NCBI GenBank assembly: GCA_016782225.1
Contig: JADDOW010000065.1
Coordinates: 34,287 to 67,225, forward strand
DNA from: Nitrososphaeraceae archaeon
GTDB lineage: Archaea; Thermoproteota; Nitrososphaeria; Nitrososphaerales; Nitrososphaeraceae
Direction of reading: 5' to 3'
DNA length: 32,939 nt
A model generated the notes under the pieces. It was given only the letters and a program-made list of their open reading frames with translations, had not been told where the DNA came from and ran no database searches. Of this stretch, positions 1 to 7,025 are shown in pieces (within the stretch, counting starts at the first letter, position 1; every line of letters starts with the position of its first letter). The position numbers and the translations under genes were made by a program.

Positions 1-168
1 ATCATCACTAGAAGGTGACAGTCCAGCGGAAAGCTTCGCCGAAGATGAAGGTAAAGACACTCCAACACCTATACAGGACAAACCCATACGACTCGTCAGC
101 ACCGATGACGGCGATAATGACCAATCATCACTAGAAGGTGACAGTCCAGCGGAAAGCTTCGCCGAAGA
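1..168 (+). repeat. In-frame 123-bp-period tandem repeat (two visible copies)
   Basis: Bases 1-45 and 124-168 are identical over 45 bp, starting ATCATCACTAGAAGG and ending TTCGCCGAAGA. The distance is 123 bp, exactly 41 codons, so the reading frame is kept. The array probably continues upstream of the window. The 78 bp spacer encodes an acidic, Pro/Thr-containing linker. Confidence 0.85.
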
Positions 169-385
169 GATCCAATTAAACATTGATTACTTGTATTCTA
201 AAGATAGCGATAACTTGGATTCAATTGTGCTAGATAACCATGATGGTAATCAAGATAGGCATGAAAATGAGGACAATAATGAAAATGATATTGATGAATC
301 CGGTCTTAAAGATGATGGAAACTACGAGGGAGAAGATGATGGTCTGTTTGACATAAAAAATACTATTGAAAATGCCTTATCTTAA
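1..385 (+). CDS. Acidic repeat-containing hypothetical protein, 3' part
   Basis: The frame starting at base 2 is open from the window edge to a TAA at 383-385, so this is the C-terminal 127 residues of a longer protein whose start lies outside. The visible part is very acidic, rich in Asp, Glu, Asn and Gly, and includes an exact 14-residue repeat (SSLEGDSPAESFAE) at residues 1-14 and 42-55, giving a 41-residue period. No catalytic motif, membrane segment or cysteine pair is visible. The C-terminal tail (YSKDSDN to NTIENALS) looks disordered. It ends 9 bp before the end of the convergent PH-like gene. I do not recognise a family. A TTG at 191 could be miscalled as the start, but the open frame and in-frame repeat show the coding region runs through. 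Confidence 0.75.
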   Translation, partial: SSLEGDSPAESFAEDEGKDTPTPIQDKPIRLVSTDDGDNDQSSLEGDSPAESFAEEIQLNIDYLYSKDSDNLDSIVLDNHDGNQDRHENEDNNENDIDESGLKDDGNYEGEDDGLFDIKNTIENALS

Positions 386-394
386 GCATTTTAT

Positions 395-721
395 TTATTT
401 TAAATTGACAAGGCACTCTAGAACTTGAAACATGCTTTTTACTTCCTCGGTTGGCCCTTTGATGTCTATTTTCATCCCACCTGTAATGGAAATTTTAGCT
501 AGATCAAATAACCCTCTCTTTTCTTTGTATTCCAAACCTCCGAGTCGCTCTAGCTTTTCACATATGATGTCCTCAGATTTGTTTAATATTCCCCTTTCTT
601 TGTACAGTAATATCCTTTTATTTGTGATAACCAGAAAATATTTTTTGTTGGCATATTCAATATCTCTTTTACAAATAAATTTTATTTGCTCTTCTGGAAC
701 AAGGTAATCTCTGAGAGGCAT
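395..721 (-). CDS. Small PH-like domain protein
   Basis: 108 residues from an ATG. The segment YFLVITNKRILLYKERG (residues about 28-44) is the typical beta-hairpin of bacterial/archaeal PH-like (bPH/YdbS-type) domains, followed by strands around LEYKEKRG and AKISITGGMKIDIKG and a C-terminal helix (TEEVKSMFQVLECLVNL), which fits one complete PH-like barrel. There are no transmembrane segments or signal peptide, so it is probably cytosolic or peripherally membrane-associated. It lies 71 bp behind the glycosylase gene on the same strand and could be co-transcribed with it. The family call rests on motif appearance only and the ligand is unknown. Confidence 0.6.
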   Translation of the reverse strand: MPLRDYLVPEEQIKFICKRDIEYANKKYFLVITNKRILLYKERGILNKSEDIICEKLERLGGLEYKEKRGLFDLAKISITGGMKIDIKGPTEEVKSMFQVLECLVNLK

Positions 722-792
722 TTAATATTGCATTTTACTTGTAATACTTATCCAAACTTGTTTAAGGTTTTTATCTATTTTGTGATTAAAAT

Positions 793-1452
793 TTAGCTTC
801 TTTTGGAAAGAAATGGATTAGGAAAATACTTTTTCTCATCACTTTGGTTTATTTTACTTTTCATCGCATTGAACATGATGAATCTCCATTCCTTCTCTAA
901 TGCACTTGAGATGCCTATTCTTTTTGTCCCTATTACCTTAAATCCCTTGGGATTTCTCCCCTCTTGATTGTCTTCCAAATAGAAATAATCGTTGTTATCG
1001 TCTGTAATGTCTAGTTCATTGTGCTTCTTGTTTATTCTGAAAGCCTGAGTTATCTTTCCTGGACCTGATGTTAAATCTACAATATTATCTGTCTTTCGAA
1101 AAATTCTCATTAAATTAATGCCTTCTATAGGTTGAATAGATCTTATTAAGACAGCACCAGCATCATTTTCCTTATTTTTAGCTACAATGTTAAAACAATA
1201 ATGATTACCATAAATAAAATAAACATATGTTTTACCTATGGCACCAAACATTGCTTTGTTACGATTTGTTATGTTTCTAAAAGCGTGGCTTGCTGGATCG
1301 TTGCCATGACCATAAGCCTCAGTTTCAACTATTATTCCGCTTAACTTATAGTACTTACCAAGAAAATCTACATATCTAACCAACCTTTTTCCAATAAGAT
1401 CATAAGCTACCTCAGCAGTATCCCTTGCAAAAAAGTCTTTTTTGATCTTCAG
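793..1452 (-). CDS. Alkyladenine (3-methyladenine) DNA glycosylase, AAG/MPG family
   Basis: This enzyme excises alkylated purines such as 3-methyladenine in base excision repair. The frame carries family landmarks: FFARDTAEVAYDLIGKRLVR at the N-terminus, IIVETEAY with the expected catalytic Glu45 and stacking Tyr47, DPASH with His56, KTYVYFIYG (damage-intercalating Tyr region), and LTSGPGKITQAF. The first TTG/ATG-type codon (TTG at 1383) would remove the conserved FFARDT helix. The frame stays open upstream to a TAG at 1477-1479 with no ATG, GTG or TTG. I chose CTG at 1452, which gives MKIKKDFFARDT and 219 residues; ATT at 1467 is an alternative. Start choice is uncertain, identity is not. 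It is divergent from SAHH across about 40 bp. Confidence 0.88.
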   Translation of the reverse strand: MKIKKDFFARDTAEVAYDLIGKRLVRYVDFLGKYYKLSGIIVETEAYGHGNDPASHAFRNITNRNKAMFGAIGKTYVYFIYGNHYCFNIVAKNKENDAGAVLIRSIQPIEGINLMRIFRKTDNIVDLTSGPGKITQAFRINKKHNELDITDDNNDYFYLEDNQEGRNPKGFKVIGTKRIGISSALEKEWRFIMFNAMKSKINQSDEKKYFPNPFLSKRS

Positions 1453-1492
1453 ATGTGTTAAAGTAATATATGGACTCTATATTTTTTTACTT
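1453..1492. promoter_or_regulatory. Compact bidirectional promoter between glycosylase and SAHH
   Basis: Only 40 bp separate the two proposed starts. On the plus strand TAATATATG (1464-1472) begins 29 bp before the SAHH ATG, the usual TATA distance for a leaderless archaeal transcript. On the minus strand AAAAATATAG (1486-1477) lies about 26-34 bp before the glycosylase CTG. Both boxes therefore sit inside the same 25 bp. Confidence 0.55.
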
Positions 1493-2749
1493 ATGGAGTA
1501 TCGTATCAAGGACAAATCATTGTCTTCTTATGGCAAAAAAAAAATTGAATGGGCCGAATCCCATATGCCTGTAATGCTTTCATTACAAAAGAAATACCAA
1601 GATTCAAAACCTTTAAAAAATCTTGTTATTGGCGGGTGTTTGCATGTGACAAAAGAAACAGCTGTGTTAATCAAAACACTGCATGCGGCGGGTGCGGAAA
1701 TAGCATGGTCTGGATGCAATCCTTTGAGTACAAGTGATGACATTGCGGCATCCCTGGTGGTAGATGACGGATTATCTATTTTCGCAAGCAGGGGGGTTAC
1801 TAGTAAAGAGTATTATGATGATATTTACTCTGTATTGAAGTTTAAGCCTCATTTAACAATCGATGATGGTGCCGATCTGACAATCGAGTTTCATAAAACT
1901 CTGAATGATTATGGTGCTAATATCATTGGAGGCACAGAAGAAACAACCACAGGTGTTATGCGTTTAAGAGCACTTGAAAACACCAATAAGCTACAATATC
2001 CGATAATTGCGGTAAATGACGCGGAAACTAAACACGATTTTGATAATGTATATGGGACTGGGCAGTCTGCTTTAGACGGGATCTTAAGAGCCACTAATAT
2101 TCTTATTGCTGGAAAGACTGTAGTTGTTGCCGGATATGGCCATGTTGGGAAAGGAATTGCGAGCCGGGCCAAAGGTCATGGTGCGTCTGTTGTCATAACA
2201 GAGGTCGATCCAATTAATGCCTTGAAAGCAAGAATGGATGGATTTACGGTAAAACCAATGTTGGAGGCATCTGCATTAGGTGACATATTCATTACATCTA
2301 CTGGATGTAGGGATGTAATCACAGGCATCCATATTGAGAAAATGAAGGATGGTGCAATTCTGTCAAATGCGGGTCACTTTAATGTTGAAATATCAATTGA
2401 CGATTTGAAAAAGCTATCCACATCTGTTCACAATATGAATGAAAACGTTGAACAGTTTATCCTTGGCAATGGAAACAAAATTAACCTAATCGGAGAAGGC
2501 AGATTAGTGAATTTGGTTGCTGCAGAAGGCCATCCCTCTGAAGTGATGGATATGAGTTTTGCCAATCAGTTTCTTTCCGTCTTAAAACTTGCAGCAAACA
2601 GGGAATCTTTTGAAAATAGGATTTATGATATTGATAGGGAACAAGATCTTAACATTGCCCAATTAAAGTTGGAATCTATGGGTATAGAAATAGATAGTTT
2701 GACCCAAAACCAAAACAGGTACCTTCATGAATATGGTGAAGGGACCTAA
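1493..2749 (+). CDS. ahcY: Adenosylhomocysteinase (SAH hydrolase)
   Basis: Hydrolyses S-adenosylhomocysteine to adenosine and homocysteine using bound NAD, relieving product inhibition of methyltransferases. 418 residues from the ATG at 1493, a normal length for the compact archaeal/bacterial form. Visible motifs: N-terminal SYGKKKIEWAESHMPV, SGCNPLSTSDDIAAS, DDGADLT, the glycine-rich NAD site VVVAGYGHVGKGIASRAKGHGA (about residues 210-231), STGCRDVITG, SNAGHFNVEI and the C-terminal GEGRLVNLVAAEGHPSEVMDMSFANQ. An upstream GTG/ATC-type extension to 1442 has no homology to the family N-terminus and would run through the TATA box, so the ATG with the TATA at 1464-1472 is preferred. Likely substrate suppliers in this window are FlpA and Trm1. 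Confidence 0.96.
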   Translation: MEYRIKDKSLSSYGKKKIEWAESHMPVMLSLQKKYQDSKPLKNLVIGGCLHVTKETAVLIKTLHAAGAEIAWSGCNPLSTSDDIAASLVVDDGLSIFASRGVTSKEYYDDIYSVLKFKPHLTIDDGADLTIEFHKTLNDYGANIIGGTEETTTGVMRLRALENTNKLQYPIIAVNDAETKHDFDNVYGTGQSALDGILRATNILIAGKTVVVAGYGHVGKGIASRAKGHGASVVITEVDPINALKARMDGFTVKPMLEASALGDIFITSTGCRDVITGIHIEKMKDGAILSNAGHFNVEISIDDLKKLSTSVHNMNENVEQFILGNGNKINLIGEGRLVNLVAAEGHPSEVMDMSFANQFLSVLKLAANRESFENRIYDIDREQDLNIAQLKLESMGIEIDSLTQNQNRYLHEYGEGT

Positions 2750-2766
2750 ACTCTTTCTTTTTTATG
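2750..2766 (+). terminator. T-rich termination tract after SAHH
   Basis: The sequence just past the stop codon contains CTTTCTTTTTT, a pyrimidine tract of the kind that ends archaeal transcription. No hairpin is needed or seen. Confidence 0.4.
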
Positions 2767-2796
2767 GTTTTGAACCGTTATTAATTGCATGTATTA

Positions 2797-2808
2797 ATAT
2801 TTATAAAG
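2797..2808 (+). promoter_or_regulatory. Candidate TATA box for tRNA-Val
   Basis: ATATTTATAAAG lies about 50-58 bp before the mature tRNA 5' end, which would place the transcript start near 2826 and leave a leader of roughly 25-30 nt for RNase P. A weaker AT stretch at 2841-2849 is closer but too near the gene. Confidence 0.4.
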
Positions 2809-2855
2809 TGAAATTATTATTAATTAACAAGGGCTTATGCAATATTAAAACCCTA

Positions 2856-2928
2856 GGATGGGTAGTCTAGTGGTTAAGATACCTGTCTCACACACAGGTG
2901 ATCGAGAGTTCAAATCTCTCTCCATCCA
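2856..2928 (+). tRNA. tRNA-Val (anticodon CAC)
   Basis: A complete cloverleaf of 73 nt: acceptor GGATGGG pairs with TCCATCC (one G-T), D stem GTCT/AGAT, anticodon stem CCTGT/ACAGG with loop CTCACAC giving anticodon CAC, variable loop TGATC, and T stem GAGAG/CTCTC with loop TTCAAAT. The discriminator base is A. CCA is not encoded (CT follows), and there is no intron. CAC reads the GUG valine codon. Confidence 0.95.
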
Positions 2929-2963
2929 CTATAACCTTCATTTGCAGAATCATATTATGATTT

Positions 2964-4727
2964 TCAAGTAACAAGTAGCATTGCGATATAAATGATAAAT
3001 GTTACCGACAGAAAAATTTTAGTAACTTTAAATGATTTTTCTAAAGCATTGGAATAATCGTCAAACTGATCATTTCCCATCACCATTACTTTGCTTTCTG
3101 ATTTGTAAATCTCAAAAGCAGAGTCGCTAATTGATTCTTTTGACAGTTTAGCTAATCGCAAAAACGTGTTGATGATTTTTTTTTCGTTGGTAATGTCACC
3201 TAAAGTATAGTAACCTTTTGTATTTCTTTTGCCTGATGTTGAGTGGGTGTCAGAGGTACAAACTTCTATAACGTTATATCCTTCTGTTTTGAGGTTTGCT
3301 ATTATTTTTTCTCTTATTCCCTTTTTCATATTGTTTGAATCGCACCAGCATAATACGTATTGTTTATTCTTGATTGAAATGGTTAAAGTTCCAAACCGGC
3401 CATCACCCAAGTCTGGTGATTTTGGCATTTGGTTTTCTATTTGAAAACTATTTGAATATCCTATTTTAAATGGGAATTGTTCTGAGTGTGTTATTTTTTC
3501 CAAACATTTTTTTCCTATGCTGATGAAATTGTTTATATCTTGTTTTTCAATTTTTTCTCCCATGGAGTTATGGGAGTCAATTATTAAAGTTTGATCAAAA
3601 CCCAATTCCTTTGAATATTGCTCAAGATGCAATTTGACTTCGGGTGGGATATCCTCCATTCCAGAAGGGGATTTCGACAATAAAATGATGGCATTTTTAC
3701 CTAATGCAAATCCGGTACAATTGCAGTCATCTATTGAAAAAGAAACTGGTATTGTGCATTTATCACCAGACTCCAAATATTCTAAGTGGTTTAAAGAATT
3801 CAGGTATTTTTTTACTTCCTTTTGGGAAGGAATGTTAAGGGAATGGTCTGAAATGCTGTGCATAACCATAGCGGAATTTTTGTAAAAATTAAAGATATCG
3901 TAAGGAAGATTACTCCCTCCTATAGGATTGAATGGACCTGGGTGTAACTCTGGAAGGACTATCATGACGTCTTTCTTTGATTTTAGTTTTACTAAAAAGG
4001 TTTTAACGGATTTGGAGTTTGCCTTTTCTTCAGCTATTCTCTCCATTTCATCAGATTTATTTTCAGTCCAGGCTTTTAGAAATGCCTGCAGGATCTTAAA
4101 AGCACTTGAAAAGTTGGGTCTTCCTATCCTGTCGATAACTATTGCCCATGTAATTCCTATTGTTAAAATTACTGCTCCAAATAAATAAACCGATAGATTT
4201 GTAAAGAAAATGTGATTGAAATAGAAAAAGGAAATCAAGATAAAGATAATTAATGGTTGTATGAAGGAAATCGGAATTGCCCTCTTTAGTGATGCGCCAA
4301 AAACAGATGTAAAAATTCCTATTCGTAATCCGATTGCCATAAACATTCCTTGGATAATTGAATTTAGTGCTGGATGATTTGTAAAGATTATAAATTCAGA
4401 AACATAGCTAAAAATTACTGTTAACGTCCATAGTAAATTAGCAAATGCTGCAACATGCAAAACCTTTGACATCCTGTTGAGGGGAGTTCCTTTTAGAGAA
4501 AGATAGTCAGACAATAAGGTCACAGTAAAAACACCTACAATGACTGGAGATGATAATACAAATTCAGTAATGTCGTTTTGATTAAATATAAAATTGATTA
4601 ATATTGTATTGGTAAGTAAACTAACAATTGAGATTATGTAAGAAAATTTTTCAGAAGAAGGGTTTATGTTTGTAAATAGCCATCTTTTGTGGAGGCTAGA
4701 AATGCTGTCTGAATCGAAATTGCTCAT
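2964..4727 (-). CDS. DUF2070 family multi-pass membrane protein
   Basis: 587 residues. Residues about 25-205 contain around seven hydrophobic segments, then a soluble domain of some 350 residues, then one C-terminal hydrophobic segment (KIFLSVTFIIYIAMLLVT). The soluble part carries conserved polar motifs ELHPGPFNPIGGSNLPYDIF, IIDSHNSMGEK and CTSDTHSTSGKRNTKGYYTLGD, with His/Asp spacing that suggests a metal or nucleotide site. I recognise this as the archaeal DUF2070 family, whose function is unknown. Only 20 bp separate it from the upstream secG stop, so the two are probably one transcript, linking it to the membrane or Sec system by context only. It starts at a clear ATG. Confidence 0.85.
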   Translation of the reverse strand: MSNFDSDSISSLHKRWLFTNINPSSEKFSYIISIVSLLTNTILINFIFNQNDITEFVLSSPVIVGVFTVTLLSDYLSLKGTPLNRMSKVLHVAAFANLLWTLTVIFSYVSEFIIFTNHPALNSIIQGMFMAIGLRIGIFTSVFGASLKRAIPISFIQPLIIFILISFFYFNHIFFTNLSVYLFGAVILTIGITWAIVIDRIGRPNFSSAFKILQAFLKAWTENKSDEMERIAEEKANSKSVKTFLVKLKSKKDVMIVLPELHPGPFNPIGGSNLPYDIFNFYKNSAMVMHSISDHSLNIPSQKEVKKYLNSLNHLEYLESGDKCTIPVSFSIDDCNCTGFALGKNAIILLSKSPSGMEDIPPEVKLHLEQYSKELGFDQTLIIDSHNSMGEKIEKQDINNFISIGKKCLEKITHSEQFPFKIGYSNSFQIENQMPKSPDLGDGRFGTLTISIKNKQYVLCWCDSNNMKKGIREKIIANLKTEGYNVIEVCTSDTHSTSGKRNTKGYYTLGDITNEKKIINTFLRLAKLSKESISDSAFEIYKSESKVMVMGNDQFDDYSNALEKSFKVTKIFLSVTFIIYIAMLLVT

Positions 4728-4747
4728 TAAAAGTCAAAAAAGGAAAA

Positions 4748-4918
4748 TTATACCGGGACTAAAACCTTTATTGCTATTGAAATTGCAATCAGTGCTCCTG
4801 ATATCCCTAAAATGATTTCTGGCTTTACCTTTATTCCTTTTGTTTCATCTTCAAAAAACCTTAACAATCCTGCACTAGAAGCCGGTAAAGGTGCATTTTT
4901 CTTTGCCTTCTTACTCAT
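4748..4918 (-). CDS. secG: Preprotein translocase subunit SecG / Sec61-beta
   Basis: 56 residues beginning MSKKAKKNAPLPASSAGLLR. Archaeal Sec61-beta proteins have this layout: a basic N-terminus, the conserved PLPASSAGLLRFFEDE segment, a short GIKVKPE linker and one C-terminal membrane helix (IILGISGALIAISIAIKVLV). It is the non-essential small subunit of the SecYEG translocon. I took the ATG at 4918; a start at 4951 would add MYLFPSLSFLI, which is not conserved in the family. It is first in a likely two-gene transcript with the DUF2070 gene. Confidence 0.9.
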   Translation of the reverse strand: MSKKAKKNAPLPASSAGLLRFFEDETKGIKVKPEIILGISGALIAISIAIKVLVPV

Positions 4919-5019
4919 AATTAAAAAACTCAATGATGGAAATAAATACATTTCTGTATCAATTGCTAATTGGATTTATCATACCTGCAAATAGCGAAGA
5001 TGTCAAATCCCATAATTTA

Positions 5020-5028
5020 ATTATAAAC
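5020..5028 (+). promoter_or_regulatory. TATA box for the TIGR00725-like gene
   Basis: AATTATAAAC-type box starting 27 bp before the TTG at 5047. This distance supports the TTG as the leaderless start. Confidence 0.5.
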
Positions 5029-5046
5029 TAACATATTGGTTATAAA

Positions 5047-5562
5047 TTGAAAAAAATTCAGATAGGTGTTATAGGTTATAATTATGATGCTTCGTTACCC
5101 TCAAAAACATTGGATATTGCCTATGAGGTGGGCAAAGAGATCGCCAAAAAAAATGCCATACTGGTTTGTGGCGGACTTGGCGGGGTAATGGAATACGCAT
5201 GCAGGGGTGCAAAGGATAATGGGGGATTAACAGTAGGAATCATTCCCCAGGAGGATTATTCCAATGCCAACAAATTTTGTGATGTAGTTATTTGTTCTGG
5301 AATCGGAAAGTCTAGGGACTTTATAGTATCTTATTCATCAGATGGTATAATATCTGTAGGTGGCGGAGTAGGCACTCTAATTGAATTGTGCGTTGGATAT
5401 ATGGCTAAAAAGATAATGGTCTCGATTGAGGATAGTGGAGGTGTCTCAGATATATATGGCGGAAATTTTTTGGATGAGAGAAAACGTATAAAAATAGAAA
5501 AATCCAAATCGCCTAGCTTTGCTGTTGATTTTATAATTCAAAAGTTATGCGCTATTCGCTAA
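5047..5562 (+). CDS. TIGR00725 / LOG-like Rossmann nucleotide-binding protein
   Basis: 171 residues from a TTG. N-terminal IQIGVIGYNYD, then VCGGLGGVMEYACRGAKDNGG and VGIIPQED and ISVGGGVGTLIELCVGYMAKK are the signature loops of the SLOG/molybdopterin-carrier fold; the GGGxGT-xxE segment corresponds to the PGGxGTxxE motif of LOG lysine-decarboxylase-like proteins. The predicted role is binding a nucleotide or nucleotide-containing cofactor in the cytosol. Members called molybdenum cofactor carrier or TIGR00725 match best. It is transcribed alone and faces hydroxyacyl-CoA dehydrogenase tail to tail. The exact ligand cannot be read from the sequence. Confidence 0.8.
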   Translation: MKKIQIGVIGYNYDASLPSKTLDIAYEVGKEIAKKNAILVCGGLGGVMEYACRGAKDNGGLTVGIIPQEDYSNANKFCDVVICSGIGKSRDFIVSYSSDGIISVGGGVGTLIELCVGYMAKKIMVSIEDSGGVSDIYGGNFLDERKRIKIEKSKSPSFAVDFIIQKLCAIR

Positions 5563-5676
5563 AATTCAGAATCCCATATACAATTATTATGGCATAAAGG
5601 TTTTTGAGTTTACACAACCTAAACAATGAAATTTTAAAGTTGGAAGGTGACAATAGCAAAATAATATTGACGTTTA

Positions 5677-5793
5677 ATGTTACACAATTACAGAGACCGT
5701 CTATTCCTTGCAATTTTTGATCTGGCTGCTATTATTACTATTATTTTGTTGAAATGTCGGGATACTCCCGTAGTTAAAGAGATATCATTGTGA
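5677..5793 (+). CDS. Possible microprotein with one hydrophobic segment
   Basis: A 38-codon frame from ATG (5677) to TGA (5791-5793) in the convergent gap. It reads MLHNYRDRLFLAIFDLAA followed by IITIILLKC and a short polar tail, so one membrane-like helix could form. The AT-rich ATAATATTG stretch at 5661-5669 is only about 16 bp upstream and is a poor promoter. I see no family resemblance. It may be chance; it is listed because the gap otherwise holds nothing. Confidence 0.2.
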   Translation: MLHNYRDRLFLAIFDLAAIITIILLKCRDTPVVKEISL

Positions 5794-5816
5794 GTAATAT
5801 TTCGTCAAGTTGATAA

Positions 5817-6956
5817 TCACTTTAAAGACAACAGATACTTATCAGGCAGATAAAATTCACCGTATTTTTCTTTAAGTTTATTTAATTCATCTAATACTTT
5901 CTGGACCCCGTATTTTTCAATTAATTTGAATATCTCTGTTTTCAGTCCCATTCCCAACTTCAGGGCGTTTTCCAAGTCCTCTTTGCTGCAGACTTCATTT
6001 GATATCAGCCATGAGGCATTGTTGGAAGCAACTGCTAATATTGAAATCGGATCGTATTTGGATGCTTTTTCTTCCGAAAGATCTATCCTTTCGTATTTGT
6101 CTCCTTTGTATTCGTAAAATCCTTTGCCTGACTTTTGACCAAAATGCTTTGTTTCGTAAAGTTCCTTTATCTTTGGGTGGGGTAATATTACTTTTTTATC
6201 TCGCAGGTTCATTTCGTATGTAGCTTTGTAAATTACATCAAGGCCTGTGTAATCTGCTAATTCAAATATTCCCATGGGAAAGTCTAACCTGTATTTTACC
6301 GCGGAGTCTACTATCTCCATTGAATTGTTTTCTCTGTCTAAGCAGTGTGCTGCCTCGTGAACTAGTGGGATGAAAATCCTATTTACTATGAACCCTGCAA
6401 CATCCTTTTTACAAATAATGGGCGTTTTTCTAATTTTTTTAACATAATTGTTAATTTCCTCGATGATTAAAGGATCAGTTTCTGTGCCTGGTATTATTTC
6501 AACTAGTTTCATCAGTTGGGGGGGATTAAAGAAATGAACTCCTATAAACCGGTTTGGATTATCAATAAGTTTACTAAGTTCTGTTATGGGTAGTGTGCTT
6601 GTATTTGATGCGTATATTGTTTTGCTGTCTGTTATCTTGTCCAATTCTTTATATACGCTCTTTTTGAGATTGTAATCCTCAGGTACAGCTTCTATTATTA
6701 AGTCCGTTTCCTTGACTGCCTCATTGAGATCCACTACTGGGGTAATATTGTTATAAAACTCCTCAACCTGATCATTTGTAATTTTGTTTTTCTCTGCCAG
6801 CTTTTGTAAAGACCATTTTACTTTATCCATTGCCCTATCTAAAAACTGTTTTTCAATGTCCCTCAGTTTCACTTTGTACCCTGACATGGCAGATATTTGA
6901 GCGATTCCATGCCCCATGATGCCAGAACCCAACACCGTTATATTTTTTAGCGTCAT
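5817..6956 (-). CDS. 3-hydroxyacyl-CoA dehydrogenase (3-hydroxybutyryl-CoA type)
   Basis: NAD-dependent oxidation of (S)-3-hydroxyacyl-CoA. Residues 6-25 (ITVLGSGIMGHGIAQISAMS) form the GxGxxG dinucleotide site; SNTSTLPITELS (117-128) and the catalytic pair His141-Glu153 in GVHFFNPPQLMKLVE are intact; the C-terminal domain carries VAGFIVNRI and two helical repeats (FGQKSGKGFYEY). 379 residues match the stand-alone archaeal dehydrogenase without a hydratase fusion. In ammonia-oxidising thaumarchaea such an enzyme converts 3-hydroxybutyryl-CoA to acetoacetyl-CoA in the 3-hydroxypropionate/4-hydroxybutyrate CO2-fixation cycle; that pathway assignment is inferred from lineage. It is followed downstream by nothing on its own strand for 250 bp and preceded by the helicase gene 69 bp upstream on the same strand. 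Confidence 0.92.
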   Translation of the reverse strand: MTLKNITVLGSGIMGHGIAQISAMSGYKVKLRDIEKQFLDRAMDKVKWSLQKLAEKNKITNDQVEEFYNNITPVVDLNEAVKETDLIIEAVPEDYNLKKSVYKELDKITDSKTIYASNTSTLPITELSKLIDNPNRFIGVHFFNPPQLMKLVEIIPGTETDPLIIEEINNYVKKIRKTPIICKKDVAGFIVNRIFIPLVHEAAHCLDRENNSMEIVDSAVKYRLDFPMGIFELADYTGLDVIYKATYEMNLRDKKVILPHPKIKELYETKHFGQKSGKGFYEYKGDKYERIDLSEEKASKYDPISILAVASNNASWLISNEVCSKEDLENALKLGMGLKTEIFKLIEKYGVQKVLDELNKLKEKYGEFYLPDKYLLSLK

Positions 6957-7025
6957 GTTTTATCCTGTTTTTTAAAGAAAATATAATCTTATTTTTATCT
7001 CGCTTTAAGTTTGAAATTATGCTCA

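Noticed and set aside
432-707. 91-codon plus-strand frame
   Set aside because: It lies antisense to the PH-like gene and has no motif or promoter; it is a shadow of the real frame.
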